From: Pleurodeles waltl
Taxonomy: Eukaryota > Chordata > Amphibia > Caudata > Salamandridae
Length of the DNA: 64,000 nt
NCBI RefSeq assembly: GCF_031143425.1
Contig: NC_090444.1
Location: 1,310,695,324 to 1,310,759,323 of the forward strand
Direction of reading: 5' to 3'
The position numbers were made by a program, and so were the translations under genes. Positions 23,132 to 33,740 of the stretch are shown here, one piece after another. The notes under the pieces were generated by a model, which saw only the letters and a list, made by a program, of their open reading frames with translations, searched no databases and was not told the DNA's origin. How positions within the stretch are numbered: position 1 is the first letter of the stretch; each line of letters opens with the position of its first letter.

Positions 23132-24418
23132 TCAGCCAACATGTATGTGCATAACAGCATGAGCTGTGTATGGATCTTGTTTGAGTCATTTGGGGATCTT
23201 GTAAGCAATTTGTATTGTGCCACAGGTCTTTCACCCAACATCTGGCCTTGCCAAACTGTTGTTTGGGATGCATATCATGACTCACTGTACCCTTCAGGTT
23301 GCCACACAAGCCACATTGATGATGGCCACATATTGTACTGTCATACATGGAAGTAAAGAAAATGTTAGTGTCAGGTAGGTTCTGTATACTCAGCCTACAG
23401 AGATCAGGGCATGTTGTATCTCCCAGTGTGGGACATATTCCAGGCTGTGGGAGAGTCACTGTGGCAGTGTGCCCACTCCCTGTAGACCTGGAGTTCCTGT
23501 CAATTGGCTAAGATGATACTCTAGTGGCAAAATGTGCCTTGAATGCCTTGGTCCATTGACTAGATTATGAATGGGTACTGGGTAAATCCCTGAGCTAGTC
23601 CAAATGTGAAAATGTGAATTTTACATTGTTGTCAATGTGAGTCTTTGACCCATGACAGGTCCCTTACTCCCACAGCTCTATTGTCACGTTCACCAAAGCC
23701 ATATTTGCCCAGTACAGACGGATTGCACAATTGATAAACCCACAGTGCAGATAGTGTGTAGATTCCAGGGAGGCCATGACATGCTCAGTAGCTTGGTTAC
23801 ATAGTGGAAATTGAACCAAGCACACCTTTGTATTTTGCATGCTATCGTTGTAGGTTTGCCACATATGTTCAAAGGTGTGGTATGTGGTACATACCACATA
23901 AACCCACCCTGAAGTGGCATGAGTCAGCATTTATTAGGCCACATATCCACACATGCACAGGGTAGAGACTTTCTGTGCCAACCAAGTCAGCCTTTGCATT
24001 GTCACTCAAGTCTTAGGGTGAAGCCTGTACTATGGTAGTTGCCTGTAGGGGCTGTATGGATTGAGTCAATGTTGCAGAGTGTAAATGTGTTGGTCCAGTC
24101 AGGCCTGAGGAGTTTACCCTTCAGAAGCCACAGTGGTGTGTAGTGTTTCATTGCGGCTTTCATCACAGTACATGTTGTTTGAGCTTGGGCTAACGGATGT
24201 CAGTAGGCTTGCTTAGTCATTGTAGGGAATTATCAGGGTGGTGGGTTAGTCTGCAGATAACTCCAAAAGTGTGCTTATCAGCATGTGTGCTTTACAGTTG
24301 TGATGTGTTGGCAAGTTTCAAATGTTGTGCTTGACATTTCTGACATGTGTGTGACACAACCATGTGTGTGCAAAAACTTGTGTTTGTTATCTTTTGATTT
24401 GTCTCTTGCATCCGTCCG
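23132..24418. other. Remainder of Myb-B intron 1, element B
   Basis: This is non-coding sequence between the LTR element and Myb-B exon 2. I see no repeat boundary, gene or RNA in it. The 3' end (CTTTTGATTTGTCTCTTGCATCCG) could be the exon 2 acceptor region. Confidence 0.5.
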
Positions 24419-24686
24419 GTCAATGAGTATCAGAAGAAGGGAATTTGGAGAGCCATTGCCCAGAAGATGTAGACTCTGGGGGGTCAATAGCCAGCGGATT
24501 ACCCACTTTCAGAAGAGGTGGGAGGACCTGAGACACTGGGCCCAGAAGATCGCAGGGGTCCAGCTGGGGTTGTCCTCCCAACTTGGGCAGGGGGGCACAT
24601 CCGATCCAGACCCCCAGTGGCCATTCTGCAGGTGGCCTACCTGGAGCTTGATGGGTGTTTGAGGGGAGCACAGGAGCCATAAGGGG

Positions 24687-26141
24687 GTGAGTCCAGGGCA
24701 TCTGTCACATTGTCAAGTTGATGTGTTAGGTTCAGGCATCTCACCCTGAATATTGGGGATGGTCCATGTTTGACACACAAGATTAGTAACTTTTGTGCAA
24801 GTATGGAAGTTGGTAAATGCTGATGTGCCTTGTTTATTAGCCTAGGTACCTAGGACACAACTAAGTACAGTCCACAAACAATTTGCTCTCCAGGGCCAAC
24901 ACATGGCTGTGTACTGTGCTCAATCAAGTAATGTTGGTTGTTGTTGTGGGTGTAATATGTATACAACAGTCCACTACTACTCACTGTGATAACCCAAACA
25001 AAATGAAGTGATGGATCACTGTCCTCAGTCTTGTGTCTGTTCAAGTGAGTAAATTGGCATCTGATCCTCAGAGGCCACTTGTCTTCAGTGTGTCATGATT
25101 GCTCGTGCCTCATTACTGTCTGTCATGTGAAGGTGGCCATCATATATGTGACAGAGAATACATTGTTCTTTGGGTGCAGCTACAGGTCAATACTTTCACT
25201 TGGTAAGTGGGAAATGTTCATTGACATGATTTGTGTGACATCACTGTTGCCAACATTCCTTGTGCCTACACGTTAGCATGTGTTCCTTTAATTTTTGACA
25301 AATTAATTTCACTGCTGTTTCATGCATGGTCTACCTGTCTTCATGGGACAATTTCTTTAGTCCCTCACATATGTGTGCATGTCAACATGTGTTTGGAATT
25401 GGACATATGTCATGGGGCTACATTTCATGTGGTGCCACAGACAGGGGTGTGCCACTGTTGATTGTTGGTTCACACATACCCTCACCTGTCATTGCATGTC
25501 ATTTGGCATGTACAACTGCAGCAGCAGTGACGGACATGACAGGTAGAACTACAGTTTTTAGCCACAATGTGCATTTCCATACCATTGATGAGGTATCATG
25601 TAGCAAAGTGCTCTGCACATGTGAAATGGGGAAGATTCATGACCTGGCTGTTGGCATGCATCATGGAGTGACTTGCAGTTATGTGGGAATCATATGTGGT
25701 TGTGTATAACCATTCATCCATAGAAATTTGGGGTTGCAGACCAAAATGGATACATTGATATAGCTTCCCATTGGGCAACATATCGAGAGCTTTCTACAAG
25801 TACTTGATAATCCCTGGTCCTCTCCAACATTCAAAAGACTATTGGCTTTTACTGATGCAATCAGAATATGCCATTGTCAGGGGTGCCATTTAAGAGACGA
25901 GATTTCCCTGGACCAAGCTGATTCATTGTGTTGTGGATTTTGGAGAAATATCTCCCTGACATTTTGCACAATTTGTCTACAGTGTACATTTCCATGCTAG
26001 ATGTGAAGTATATCTGAGCAACATTAGTACAATCTCCATGGCTTCATTAGGAAAATTTACAAATCGCAAAGTGAGCATTGTTGGTTTGTTTGCAGTGTGA
26101 CATGGGTATTTCCATGGACCGACAAACTCATAAAGAGGCCA
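24687..26141. other. Unassigned right part of element B
   Basis: By analogy this should hold Myb-B exon 3 and the 3' untranslated region. It is rich in TG/CA words but shows no exon like 3821-4155. I see no RNA gene or other repeat in it. The last ~24 bp resemble a decayed Harbinger terminus. Confidence 0.45.
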
Positions 26142-26695
26142 TTAATCAATAACACTCAAGTAACAGTCTCTTTTAAAAGTCAGTGCCCTCTCACAGCCTG
26201 AGTGGATAAGACCATTACAAGCCCTTAAACCCGGAATAACAGATATGGAGGTTAACCGAAGGGCAGTGCCAGTAAGATTGCATTGGTATTTTCCTGTTGC
26301 CTGAGGAATAATCCATTGCTAATCTTTTAATTCCATTAGCTCACTAGTATAAGGCGAAAACTCAAAAGAGGTATTAAAATCCCCTGCAACTATTACTTTG
26401 CATCCCGAACAACTTATCTAAAAGAACTAAAATGGGGGACTCACCGCTGGCAGGGACAGACCTTACATAAACCTGTATTAACACAACTTCATGTCTGAAG
26501 GGACTCTAAATATAATACCTATAAAAGCCGGGGTTTCACCCTTAATGCAGCATGCAAGCATGAAATGTCATTTAGCAATCCCTTAAATGCTCTGTCAAAT
26601 TTCCCTGGTGGCTTAGCTTCCACACTATAGGTTGAAAAAATCTTTATACATGCCCTATTTCTGGCCCATGTTTCCTGAAACATGCAAATGTCATA

Positions 26696-26865
26696 GGGCC
26701 TGACTTAGAGTTAGGCGGAGGGGGTTACTCCATCACAAACGTAATGGATATCCCATCCGCCATATTACGATCCAATAATAGCCAATGGAAATCGTAATTG
26801 GGCAGACGGGATATCCGTCACGTTTCTGACGGAGTAACCCATCCATCAAACTCTAAATCAGGCAC
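26696..26865. mobile_element. MITE 1, 170 bp with ~60 bp inverted termini
   Basis: The left arm GGGCCTGACTTAGAGTTAGG and the reverse complement of the right arm (GTGCCTGATTTAGAGTTTGA) match, and the match continues for about 60 bp. ATA flanks it at 26693-26695 and 26866-26868. It is non-coding. Confidence 0.82.
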
Positions 26866-26868
26866 ATA

Positions 26869-27853
26869 GGGGGTCATTATGACCCCGGCGGTCGGTGTAA
26901 ATGTTGCGGTGTACCGCCAACAGGCTGGCGGTACATACCACCAGATTATGAAATTGAGGGGTTGGCTGAAGCCAACCCGCCAATATACCACACCAACCAC
27001 ATCGGCGGTAGCAGCCACCGGGCCGGAGATACCAATCTCCAACCCGGCGGCCGCTACTGTACCACCGGCAGCATTTTAACCATGCCTACCACCATCATTT
27101 TCATGGCGTTTGTAACACCACGAAAACCATGGCGGTAGGCCCTACCAGTGACAGGGAATTCTTTCCCTGTCACTGGTAGGAAGATAACACTCCCTAGATG
27201 CCCCCCTCACCGCCCTCCATCCACGCTCCCCCCTTCCGGTCCCCATACACGCACACTCACAGGCACACACCACGCATTCACACACTCACTCACACAGGCA
27301 TACACGCATTCATACACGCATGCATCCATTCATTCACGCACACATCCGTACACACATTCACACTGACACGCAGAAACGCATTCACATTTCCATTCATACA
27401 TGCATTCTCACACATGCAAACAACACTACACACACATTTGCAGTCATGCACACACTCACACATTCACACAAACATCTCCCCACATACACACAACACCCAC
27501 CACCCCCTCACTGTCGGAAGGCCGACTTACCTGCATCCAGGGGGTCATCCGACAGGGGACTGGGCACTGCTACCGCCAGCAGTGCCTGCCAGCAGAACAC
27601 CAGCAGGACGTATTAGTTGACATAATACGGCTGGCGACAGTCTGGCAGTCTACTGGCGTGGCGCTGCTGGTGGTAGAAGCGCCACCTTAACACCGTCCAC
27701 CAGCATGGCCACTGCCGGATTTCCGCCCTTCTTGGGGCGGAAATCCCGCTGTGGTCATATTTTAGCAGACAGATGTTATCCGCAGCGATGGTCTTTTTGT
27801 GGCCGTCGCCACCGCGGTAGGCGGCACTTTCCGCCAATGTTATAATGTGGGCA
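26869..27853. mobile_element. MITE 2, Harbinger-derived, 985 bp
   Basis: The left end GGGGGTCATTATGACCCCGG and the reverse complement of the right end (TGCCCACATTATAACATTGG) align in register, both followed by CGG. ATA flanks at 26866-26868 and 27854-27856. The GC-rich termini match those of elements A and C, so it could be mobilised by the same transposase. A CA-rich microsatellite lies inside. Confidence 0.8.
27235..27500. repeat. CA/CACATTCA-rich simple repeat
   Basis: Irregular runs of CACACA, CATTCACAC and CATACACGCA sit in the middle of MITE 2. Open frames here (His/Thr-rich) are simple-repeat artefacts. Confidence 0.8.
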
Positions 27854-28117
27854 ATAGTCTCTAATATAGGTCAACCATTCTTGGTTGATTAACTTGGATT
27901 TGATCCCTGCCAAATTCCATGAAATCATGGAAATACTAGTTTGAAATTCTAGGGAATCTCTAGGACAAGCATCATTGCATGGCTGTATATTTTCATCAAG
28001 ATTGAAAGCAAGTTGATTGCCATTGTTACCCCCTGTATGTGGCCCAACATTATCATGCCAAGCTTTTAAAACATTGCTAGCAGAGGCCAAAAGCCCTGGT
28101 GAAAATGCACTTGTCAT

Positions 28118-29861
28118 TTATAGCGGGCACGGTTTGAGGGGCCAGCAATCAATTTCATTTAGGCTGGTGGCCTCTAATTGGGTCTCAGAGGAAGGCTCCT
28201 GTGTTCACAATTTGGGTGGTGGTTTAATGCTATCAGGAACAGACCTGATTGTTGGGGTGATAATTCTAGCCTGATTTCAGTCCTGAGAGATCCTGCAAGA
28301 TGACAAGTACATAATTCAAAATGTATATGATTCTTAACCAACTTTTCACTGGTCAATGACACAAGAATGTAGTCAAAAGGTGATTAATCTATGCTACAAC
28401 ATCTAGCTTGTTCAATGTCAGACTTCACAGACCTTGTTGAATTAGTATCTGATAATCTGTGGGACAGCATGTGGTCCTGGGTCATATAGATTTCTCTCCT
28501 GGTGTTTTCCCTAATTGATTTGCGGTAAGTTCCCCGGGAGTAAAAAATGCTGCCTCTGCAAATCCCTGGCAGAAAAGGGTTCTCTTACTCTGTCAATGGT
28601 TTCAGCAGTAGGTTGATTGTTATATTTGACAAAAAGAGGTCTAGAGGCATGTGGATGTATAAATGACCTGGCCATAGGGGTGGTGTAGGCAGTCAGAGTC
28701 ATCAAGGCTATGGAATGTTCTCATGGTGACTGAAACTTCCAATTCCCATTAAAGCCCTGTGGAAAAGATAAGTTGGGAACAACATAGTCTATGCCGAGTG
28801 CCCTAAGATTAGGTTGTTGGGGAGAAGGCTCCCTAGATAATGGTTCAGTTCCAGTGCGTGGCCTTGGTAATGTCCTCACAGGCCCCTTACCATTTAGACA
28901 CAGAAAAATATAGAAAACAGCATTTACTGTTTCGAATGTTTACAATTTGGGTGGATAAAGAAATAAGTAGGCTTCTTAAATTGTCCAATTTATGATGTAA
29001 AGAGGCATGATCATCACTTTCTGCAGGTGCCTGCATTGTATCTGAGCAGTCATCATTAGTGATCTCAACAACTTGAGCGTGGGATGGTGCTCAAGGTGAT
29101 ACCATAGATTCAAGAAAGGGCAAATTGGTTGACTCAATTGCAGCTAAAGGTGTGAACCTATTTGAACAAGGAATGCTGGGGACAATATTGACTACTGGAG
29201 ATAAAAGTTGTTGAGGCATTGGCGACAGATCACAAGGAGAAATATCTCCTGTCCTGCCAACTGCTAATTCTGTAGCCTCAACAGCATCAGCTGCTATTTA
29301 AACTCCAGTGGCAATTTTGCACAAAGTATCAACTGTGCTAATAACATCAGTAGATAAACTCTTGTTCTTCCTGAACAGATCAGGCACTTTTACTGGAGTT
29401 CATTTATTTCTAGAAGAGACATATTTATTGTTCAATATTGTCTCTACTTCCTCAATTAAATGATCTATAATGTTGAGCATACAGTCTCCAGAAGCCTCAA
29501 TGGGGAGACCTGCACTTCCCCCTAGAAGGTTTCCTTGACTTCGAGACTTCCATAGTTTTCCGCGTCCCCATTCTTGATAATAACTTCCAATAAAGGCAGG
29601 CACTGCATTAAAGCCAGAAACAGAGGGTTCCTTCCTTATTTTAGTAACAGTTAGTGTTAATAACTTAAGTAAACTTACAGATTCCCAAATGGCAATGTCC
29701 ACTGGATAGTAGATGGAAGAGAGTAGTCCTGGCCTTGCCTCTTCTGGGAAATGACGGGTGAAGGCTGGCCCGCCTTGTTCCGGGCACGTCCCGCTCACAT
29801 CCTGTGCTTCCTGGAAATCCTTGGTGCACTTTTCAAGCGCATTGCAGCCCTTGGGCCCCAC
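28118..29861 (-). pseudogene. LINE ORF1-like remnant
   Basis: The stretch lies between the 5' array and the ORF2 start on the minus strand, where ORF1 is expected. The longest frame is 29861-29400 (153 codons), followed by shorter broken frames (for example 28705-28511). An EVEITNDDCSDTMQA-like segment and a heptad-like LDNLRSLLISLSTQIVNI stretch near 29060-28960 suggest a coiled coil, as ORF1 proteins often have. I see no zinc knuckle or RNA-recognition motif, so the assignment is by position. Confidence 0.4.
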
Positions 29862-30526
29862 CTTGTTTCTGAGGTGACTGGGGGATGTAGTCCCGCCCCA
29901 GTCTCTGTGTAAAGGAGAGTTCTGAAGTGCGGGCTAGGGAAATGCTGAAAACAACATCTGCGGTGTCCTTAGTGTGCTTTTCACGTGTGTTGCAGTCCTT
30001 GGGCCCTGCCTTTCGGCTGAGGGGACTGGGGGATGTAGTCCCACCCCACATACTCCATAGAGGAGAGTTCTGAAATGCAGGATGGGGAAATGCTAAAAAC
30101 AACCCCCTCACTGCAGGATCCTCGGTGTGATTTCCAAGCACATCCCAGCCCTCGGTCTCCACCTTGCCGCTAAGGTGACAGGGGGACATAGTCCCACCCC
30201 AATCACTATGTAGAGGAGGGAGTTCTGAAGAGTAGGCCGGGGAAACCGCTTAAAACAACCCCTCTGCTGTGGGATCCTCGGTGAGCATTGCAGCCCTCAG
30301 GCCCTGCCGTGCCACTGAGGTGACTGAGGGACGACATAGTCCAACCCTGGTCACTGTGTGAAGGAGAGTTCAGAAGAATGGGCTGGGGAAACCGTGAAAA
30401 CAACCCCTTCGGCTGCGGGATCCTCTGTGCGCTTTTCTAGTGCATTGCAGCTCTTGGGAGATGCCTTGCCACTGAGGTGACTAGGGGACTCAGTCCCACC
30501 ACAGTCATTGTGTAGAGGAGAGTTCT

Positions 30527-31780
30527 TGTCAGACTTTGGAAGCGACGCACTGTTAAATCTTGGCGCGGGCTCAATCACGCCTTTTTGAGTCCCCGTTACA
30601 CGCGCTCTTATGCTGGATCACTTTCCTCCCACTCTCTTTGCGGTAAGGTTCATCTGCCTGGAGGCAGCGCCCGATGGTGGCTTCATTGCCCTCATCCAAC
30701 ACATACTTTGTCACTGGGACTTCGTGTCCCAGCAACCTCCAGTGACAGCCATCGTTAGGGTGTGGCCTCTCTATAAAAGTCAGCCACACCCAAGTTCCAG
30801 TGCTCACTATTTTGGATCCAGCGCTCGAACGGCCTCTTCCCTGGGGCCTCCCAGCCTTTGAAGCACGAGGAGCATTTAAAGCGAGTAGTCGAACTCGCTC
30901 CTGGTAAGCTTGTTCCGACTGGGTTTTTCCCCGCAGGTGTTTATCTGTGTAGAACTTGCTACTTTGTTTCCTGTTCAAACCAGCTGGGGTCGAGCGGTTG
31001 CTTGTTTATGTAATAACCGGTTTATTTCCTCTCTGCAGCGCATTCTGAAGAATCCTTTGTTTGATACATTGTAATTTTTCATAACTTTGCTGAGAAATTG
31101 GGAAAAGATTAACGCTGCCTTGGCGATAGAAAGATTGCACATGATATTATTTTGTTTTGAGTAAATGCGCTTCATTCCAAGTGTGAGAAACTTTGGTAAC
31201 CTTGTGAAAAGATTAATGCTGCCTTGGCGATAGAAAAATCGCACATGACATTATTTTGTTTTGAGTGAGTACGCTTCATTCCAAATGTGAGAAACTTTGG
31301 TAACATTGTTTTCTTTTGATGTTTGCAAGATTGAAGAGTCTTAAAAGTAAAACGAATCAAGTCAGCACGGAATTGTGTTACTCGTTATTGATGGACATTT
31401 GAATTACGAAGTTAGTTCTCACTTTGTTATACCTTGAGCTCCTGGTATATGCTTGCTGATAACGTTTTGGTTTTGGTCTGGAGTGCCATTCTTGTGGGTT
31501 CTTTGCGACATTTGAGAAATTCAATTTTGTTTATTATGAGGAAAGAATGTAATGTACAGTAGCATGACACGTTTTATTAAGGACTAATGCTCTTGGTGTT
31601 TTTTCCTGTCTCTAACCTTTTTCCTTTTCAAATCTCCCTCCAAGCTGTTCCTATCCTGCTTCCCCATCCCCCTGCCTGGCCACTCCAATTATCAGTGTTG
31701 TTTTAATCACTGAATTGGTGCTGCCTGGAGGTGGGCCTCTAATCACCAACGCACAGATCCCAAGAAATTGGGTCGTGACA
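30527..31780 (-). mobile_element. Solo LTR, 1254 bp, family X
   Basis: It begins TGTCAGACTTTGG, ends GGGTCGTGACA, and is flanked by GTTCT at 30522-30526 and 31781-31785. The plus strand carries TATAAAAG at 30772 inside an inverted repeat. It is related along its length to the LTR nested at 42029-43153 (shared GGTGTGGCC...TATAAA...CAGCCACACCC, GAGTAG...ACTCG, TCTCCCTCC and GGTGCTGCC blocks). From its promoter the transcriptional strand is plus. No internal region is present, so it arose by LTR-LTR recombination. Open frames inside it are not coding. Confidence 0.85.
30758..30791 (+). promoter_or_regulatory. TATA box flanked by inverted GGGTGTGGC / GCCACACCC
   Basis: GGGTGTGGC at 30758-30766 and GCCACACCC at 30783-30791 enclose TATAAAAG (30772-30779). 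The same arrangement occurs in the related LTR at 42193-42226. Confidence 0.7.
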
Positions 31781-31965
31781 GTTCTGAAGTATGGGCCGGG
31801 GAAACCGCTAAAAACAACTCTGTGCTGCGGAATCCTCAGTGCGCTTTTCAAGCACATTGCAGCTCGTGGGCACAGCCTTGCCCCTGAGGTACTGGGGGAT
31901 GTAGTTCCATCACAGTCACTGTGTAGAGGAAACTTCTACAGTGGGGGCTGGGGTTACTACTAAAA

Positions 31966-32034
31966 ACAACCTGCCTTATGTTATTCATTTATTTAGTGTC
32001 ATGCACCACAGCTCTTAAAAACTTTGAAAAGTAC
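31966..32034. other. Unassigned sequence left of the hairpin MITE
   Basis: A short AT-rich stretch continuous with 32657-32785 once the MITE is removed. No element was recognised. Confidence 0.4.
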
Positions 32035-32037
32035 ATA

Positions 32038-32653
32038 GGCCCTCATTCCAACCCTGGCGGTCATGGACCGCCAGGGTGGAGGGACACGGAAGCACCGCCA
32101 ACAGGCTGGCGGTGCTTCCAGGGCCATTATGACCGCAGCGGTAAAGCCGCGGTCAGAAAAGGGGATCCGGCGGTTTCCCGCCGGATTTCCCCTGGCCCGG
32201 AGAATCCTCCATGGCGGCGCTGCTTGCAGCGCCGCCATGGGGATTCCGACCCCCTTCCCGCCAGCCTGTTTCTGGCGGTTTACACCGCCAGAAACAGGAT
32301 GGCGGGAACGGGTGTCGTGGGGCCCCTAGGGGCCCCTGCACTGCCCGTGCCACTGGCATGGGCAGTGCAGGGGCCCCCTAACAGGGCCCCATAAAGATTT
32401 TCACTGTCTGCTTTGCAGACAGTGAAAATCGCGACGGGTGCAACTGCACCCGTCGCACCCCTGCAACTCCGCCGGCTACATTCGGAGCCGGCTTCCCTGT
32501 TGCAGGGTCTTTCCCGCTGGGCCGGCGGGCGCCCTTTTGGCGGTCGCCCGCCGGCCCAGCGGGAAAGTCGAAATGACCCACCGCGGAGCTGTCTTTCGAC
32601 GGGGTTACTTTGGCGGGCGGCATCCGCCGCCCGCCAAAGTCAGAATTACCCCC
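32038..32653. mobile_element. Hairpin-chain MITE, Harbinger-type termini
   Basis: It starts GGCCCTCATTCCAACCCTGG and ends GTCAGAATTACCCCC, flanked by ATA at 32035-32037 and 32654-32656. Nearly all its length is consecutive inverted repeats: 32051-32077, 32091-32116, 32131-32154, 32165-32186, 32209-32240, 32255-32308, 32329-32377, 32396-32430, 32431-32456, 32458-32507, 32509-32566 and 32607-32640. It has no coding capacity. The left terminus matches element C. Confidence 0.85.
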
Positions 32654-32656
32654 ATA

Positions 32657-32785
32657 ATTTTTACTTACAGTCATTAAAACTTTACCCAAAGCATAGACCA
32701 CTTCAAGATGTTCCAATTTGTCCAACACTTTCAAAGCTAAATGATAAGAAATGCATTCATACTTTAACCTCTTAAGTTCTGTGAC
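32657..32785. other. Unassigned sequence right of the hairpin MITE
   Basis: The minus strand has a short open stretch (HLALKVLDKLEHLEVVYALG and onward) that joins across the MITE, but it is too short to call. No other signal is seen. Confidence 0.35.
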
Positions 32786-33219
32786 TTAGGCCCTCATTCC
32801 GAGTTTGGCGGTAACCTGACCGCCACGCTGGTGGAGGTGTTATGACCGCTGCTAGGGTGGCAGTGCAGACCGCCACATAACGAGTAAGGCGGTGAACCCA
32901 ACCCAACACAGACACTGCAACACATGTGCAGCATCTGGCGGCAGAAGCCAACTTCATGCTGACGGAAGCCAGTGTCCCGCCCACCATATTCCGAGTCACC
33001 ACACCACCAGGATATCTGGGGTGGGCTGGCCAGAACGAAAAACCTGGTGGAAACAGAAAGTACAAAAGGAGACACCCACCTCCAGGCACAGAGACGCGTC
33101 CGCCATGGCCAGTGAACTGCTAGTCTTCCCAGCGTTGTATCTCGCCATACACCATCAGGGCCACCGACAACAACGAAGACGACAACCGTATGTAAGTATG
33201 CCTAGCACAGAGGAAATGG

Positions 33220-33740
33220 CAGTGATACACTCCCACACATAACACACATTCCTCACACAGACAGCGAAGACCACACACAGGCACACACAATATACGTTGA
33301 TGCCAAGTACCCAATACACACACAAAGCCAAGCAGATACGCGCCAAACATACAGCACAACGCACACAAACACCACCAACACACCCATAACCACACAAAGA
33401 CAACTAGACCACAAACACCTCAACGCAGGCATAAACAGGCACGTTGTGCAACACCACACATACACACATACCATGAACTGTATGTAGTAATGACACACAA
33501 TCAATAGCAGTGAACACACATCCAAACAATGACAGAGGTGACACATCACGTACAACGAACAATCAAGGAAATCCACACATGCAGCACCATACACACGGAC
33601 GTACACTACACCCCATACAATCCCACAAACAAGCAGTCAGACACATTGCAGCATGCCCATGGCAATACCCATCTACCCAGTGCATGCAACAACACAGACA
33701 AAACCCATACACAGAACTCACACACCATTGCACACAGATG
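33220..33740. repeat. CA-rich simple repeat in Myb-B 3' region, element C
   Basis: Irregular ACACA-rich sequence; its open frames are composition artefacts. Element A has a matching TG-rich tract at about 4940-5260, in the same position relative to its Myb-B gene. Confidence 0.65.

Larger units (their letters stand above)
13087..24686 (+). pseudogene. Myb-B, element B: exons 1 and 2 separated by a gypsy insertion
   Basis: Exon 1 (13087-13200) starts at ATG and is open for 38 codons (FSPEKLEKLVDKVLPLYGQL, then YGSPDEQ) up to a GTAAGA donor. Exon 2 is at 24419-24686, beginning VNEYQKKGIWRAIA and ending before GTGAGT. It has stops (for example TAG near 24470) and small shifts, but retains RWEDLRHWAQK and VAYLELDG-type blocks in different frames. 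A MITE and the 9.2 kb LTR element sit in the intron between. I could not find exon 3 between 24687 and 26141. Pairing these two exons as one gene rests on element A, where they are 200 bp apart. Confidence 0.65.
6447..26141 (+). mobile_element. Harbinger element B (three-gene), with nested insertions
   Basis: The left terminus opens GGGCATGATTACGACTTTGG. The right terminus (about 26118-26141) reads in reverse complement as GGCCTCTTTATGAGTTTGTCGG-like sequence, imperfectly matching the left. It contains Myb-A (+), HARBI1 (-) and Myb-B (+) in the same order as element A. A 465 bp MITE and a 9162 bp LTR element lie in Myb-B intron 1. Without these the element is about 10 kb. All genes are badly decayed. 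Confidence 0.7.
26145..28117 (-). pseudogene. LINE ORF2 remnant: start of AP endonuclease, interrupted by MITEs
   Basis: On the minus strand the ORF2 start reads ISMISWNLAGIKSKLINQEW and continues to RDY at about 27857. Two MITEs interrupt it. It resumes at 26692 with DICMF followed by QETW, the metal-binding Glu motif of the AP endonuclease. When the MITEs and one ATA are removed, the codons join in frame. Several stops lie between 26145 and 26650. The endonuclease nicks target DNA for target-primed reverse transcription. The rest of the domain is at 5698-6443, beyond element B. Confidence 0.72.
5698..31965 (-). mobile_element. LINE (non-LTR retrotransposon), split by later insertions
   Basis: Minus-strand endonuclease coding sequence stops at 26145 and resumes at 6443 in the same frame when element B and one TTA copy are removed. 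The pieces are 5698-6443, 26145-26692, 27857-30526 and 31786-31965. The 5' end is at the right, with a ~153 bp tandem array; ORF1 remnants and the start of ORF2 follow. The element appears to continue past 5698, where Harbinger A abuts it. I cannot assign a clade from what remains. Confidence 0.7.
29800..31965 (-). repeat. ~153 bp tandem monomers at the LINE 5' end
   Basis: Blocks such as GCATTGCAGCCCTTGGGC and GTAGTCCCACCCCA recur near 29838, 29990, 30143, 30287, 30443 and, after the solo LTR, 31850. The spacing is 144-156 bp. The array lies directly upstream of the LINE ORF1 region in the LINE's orientation, where promoter monomers occur in some mammalian L1 families. It is interrupted at 30527-31780. 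Confidence 0.75.

Noticed and set aside
27198..27620. His/Thr-rich frames in the CA-rich tract
   Set aside because: Composition artefact of a CA/CATT simple repeat inside MITE 2.
32657..32785. Short minus-strand open stretch that joins across the hairpin MITE
   Set aside because: About 60 codons with no recognised motif; not enough to call a gene or exon.
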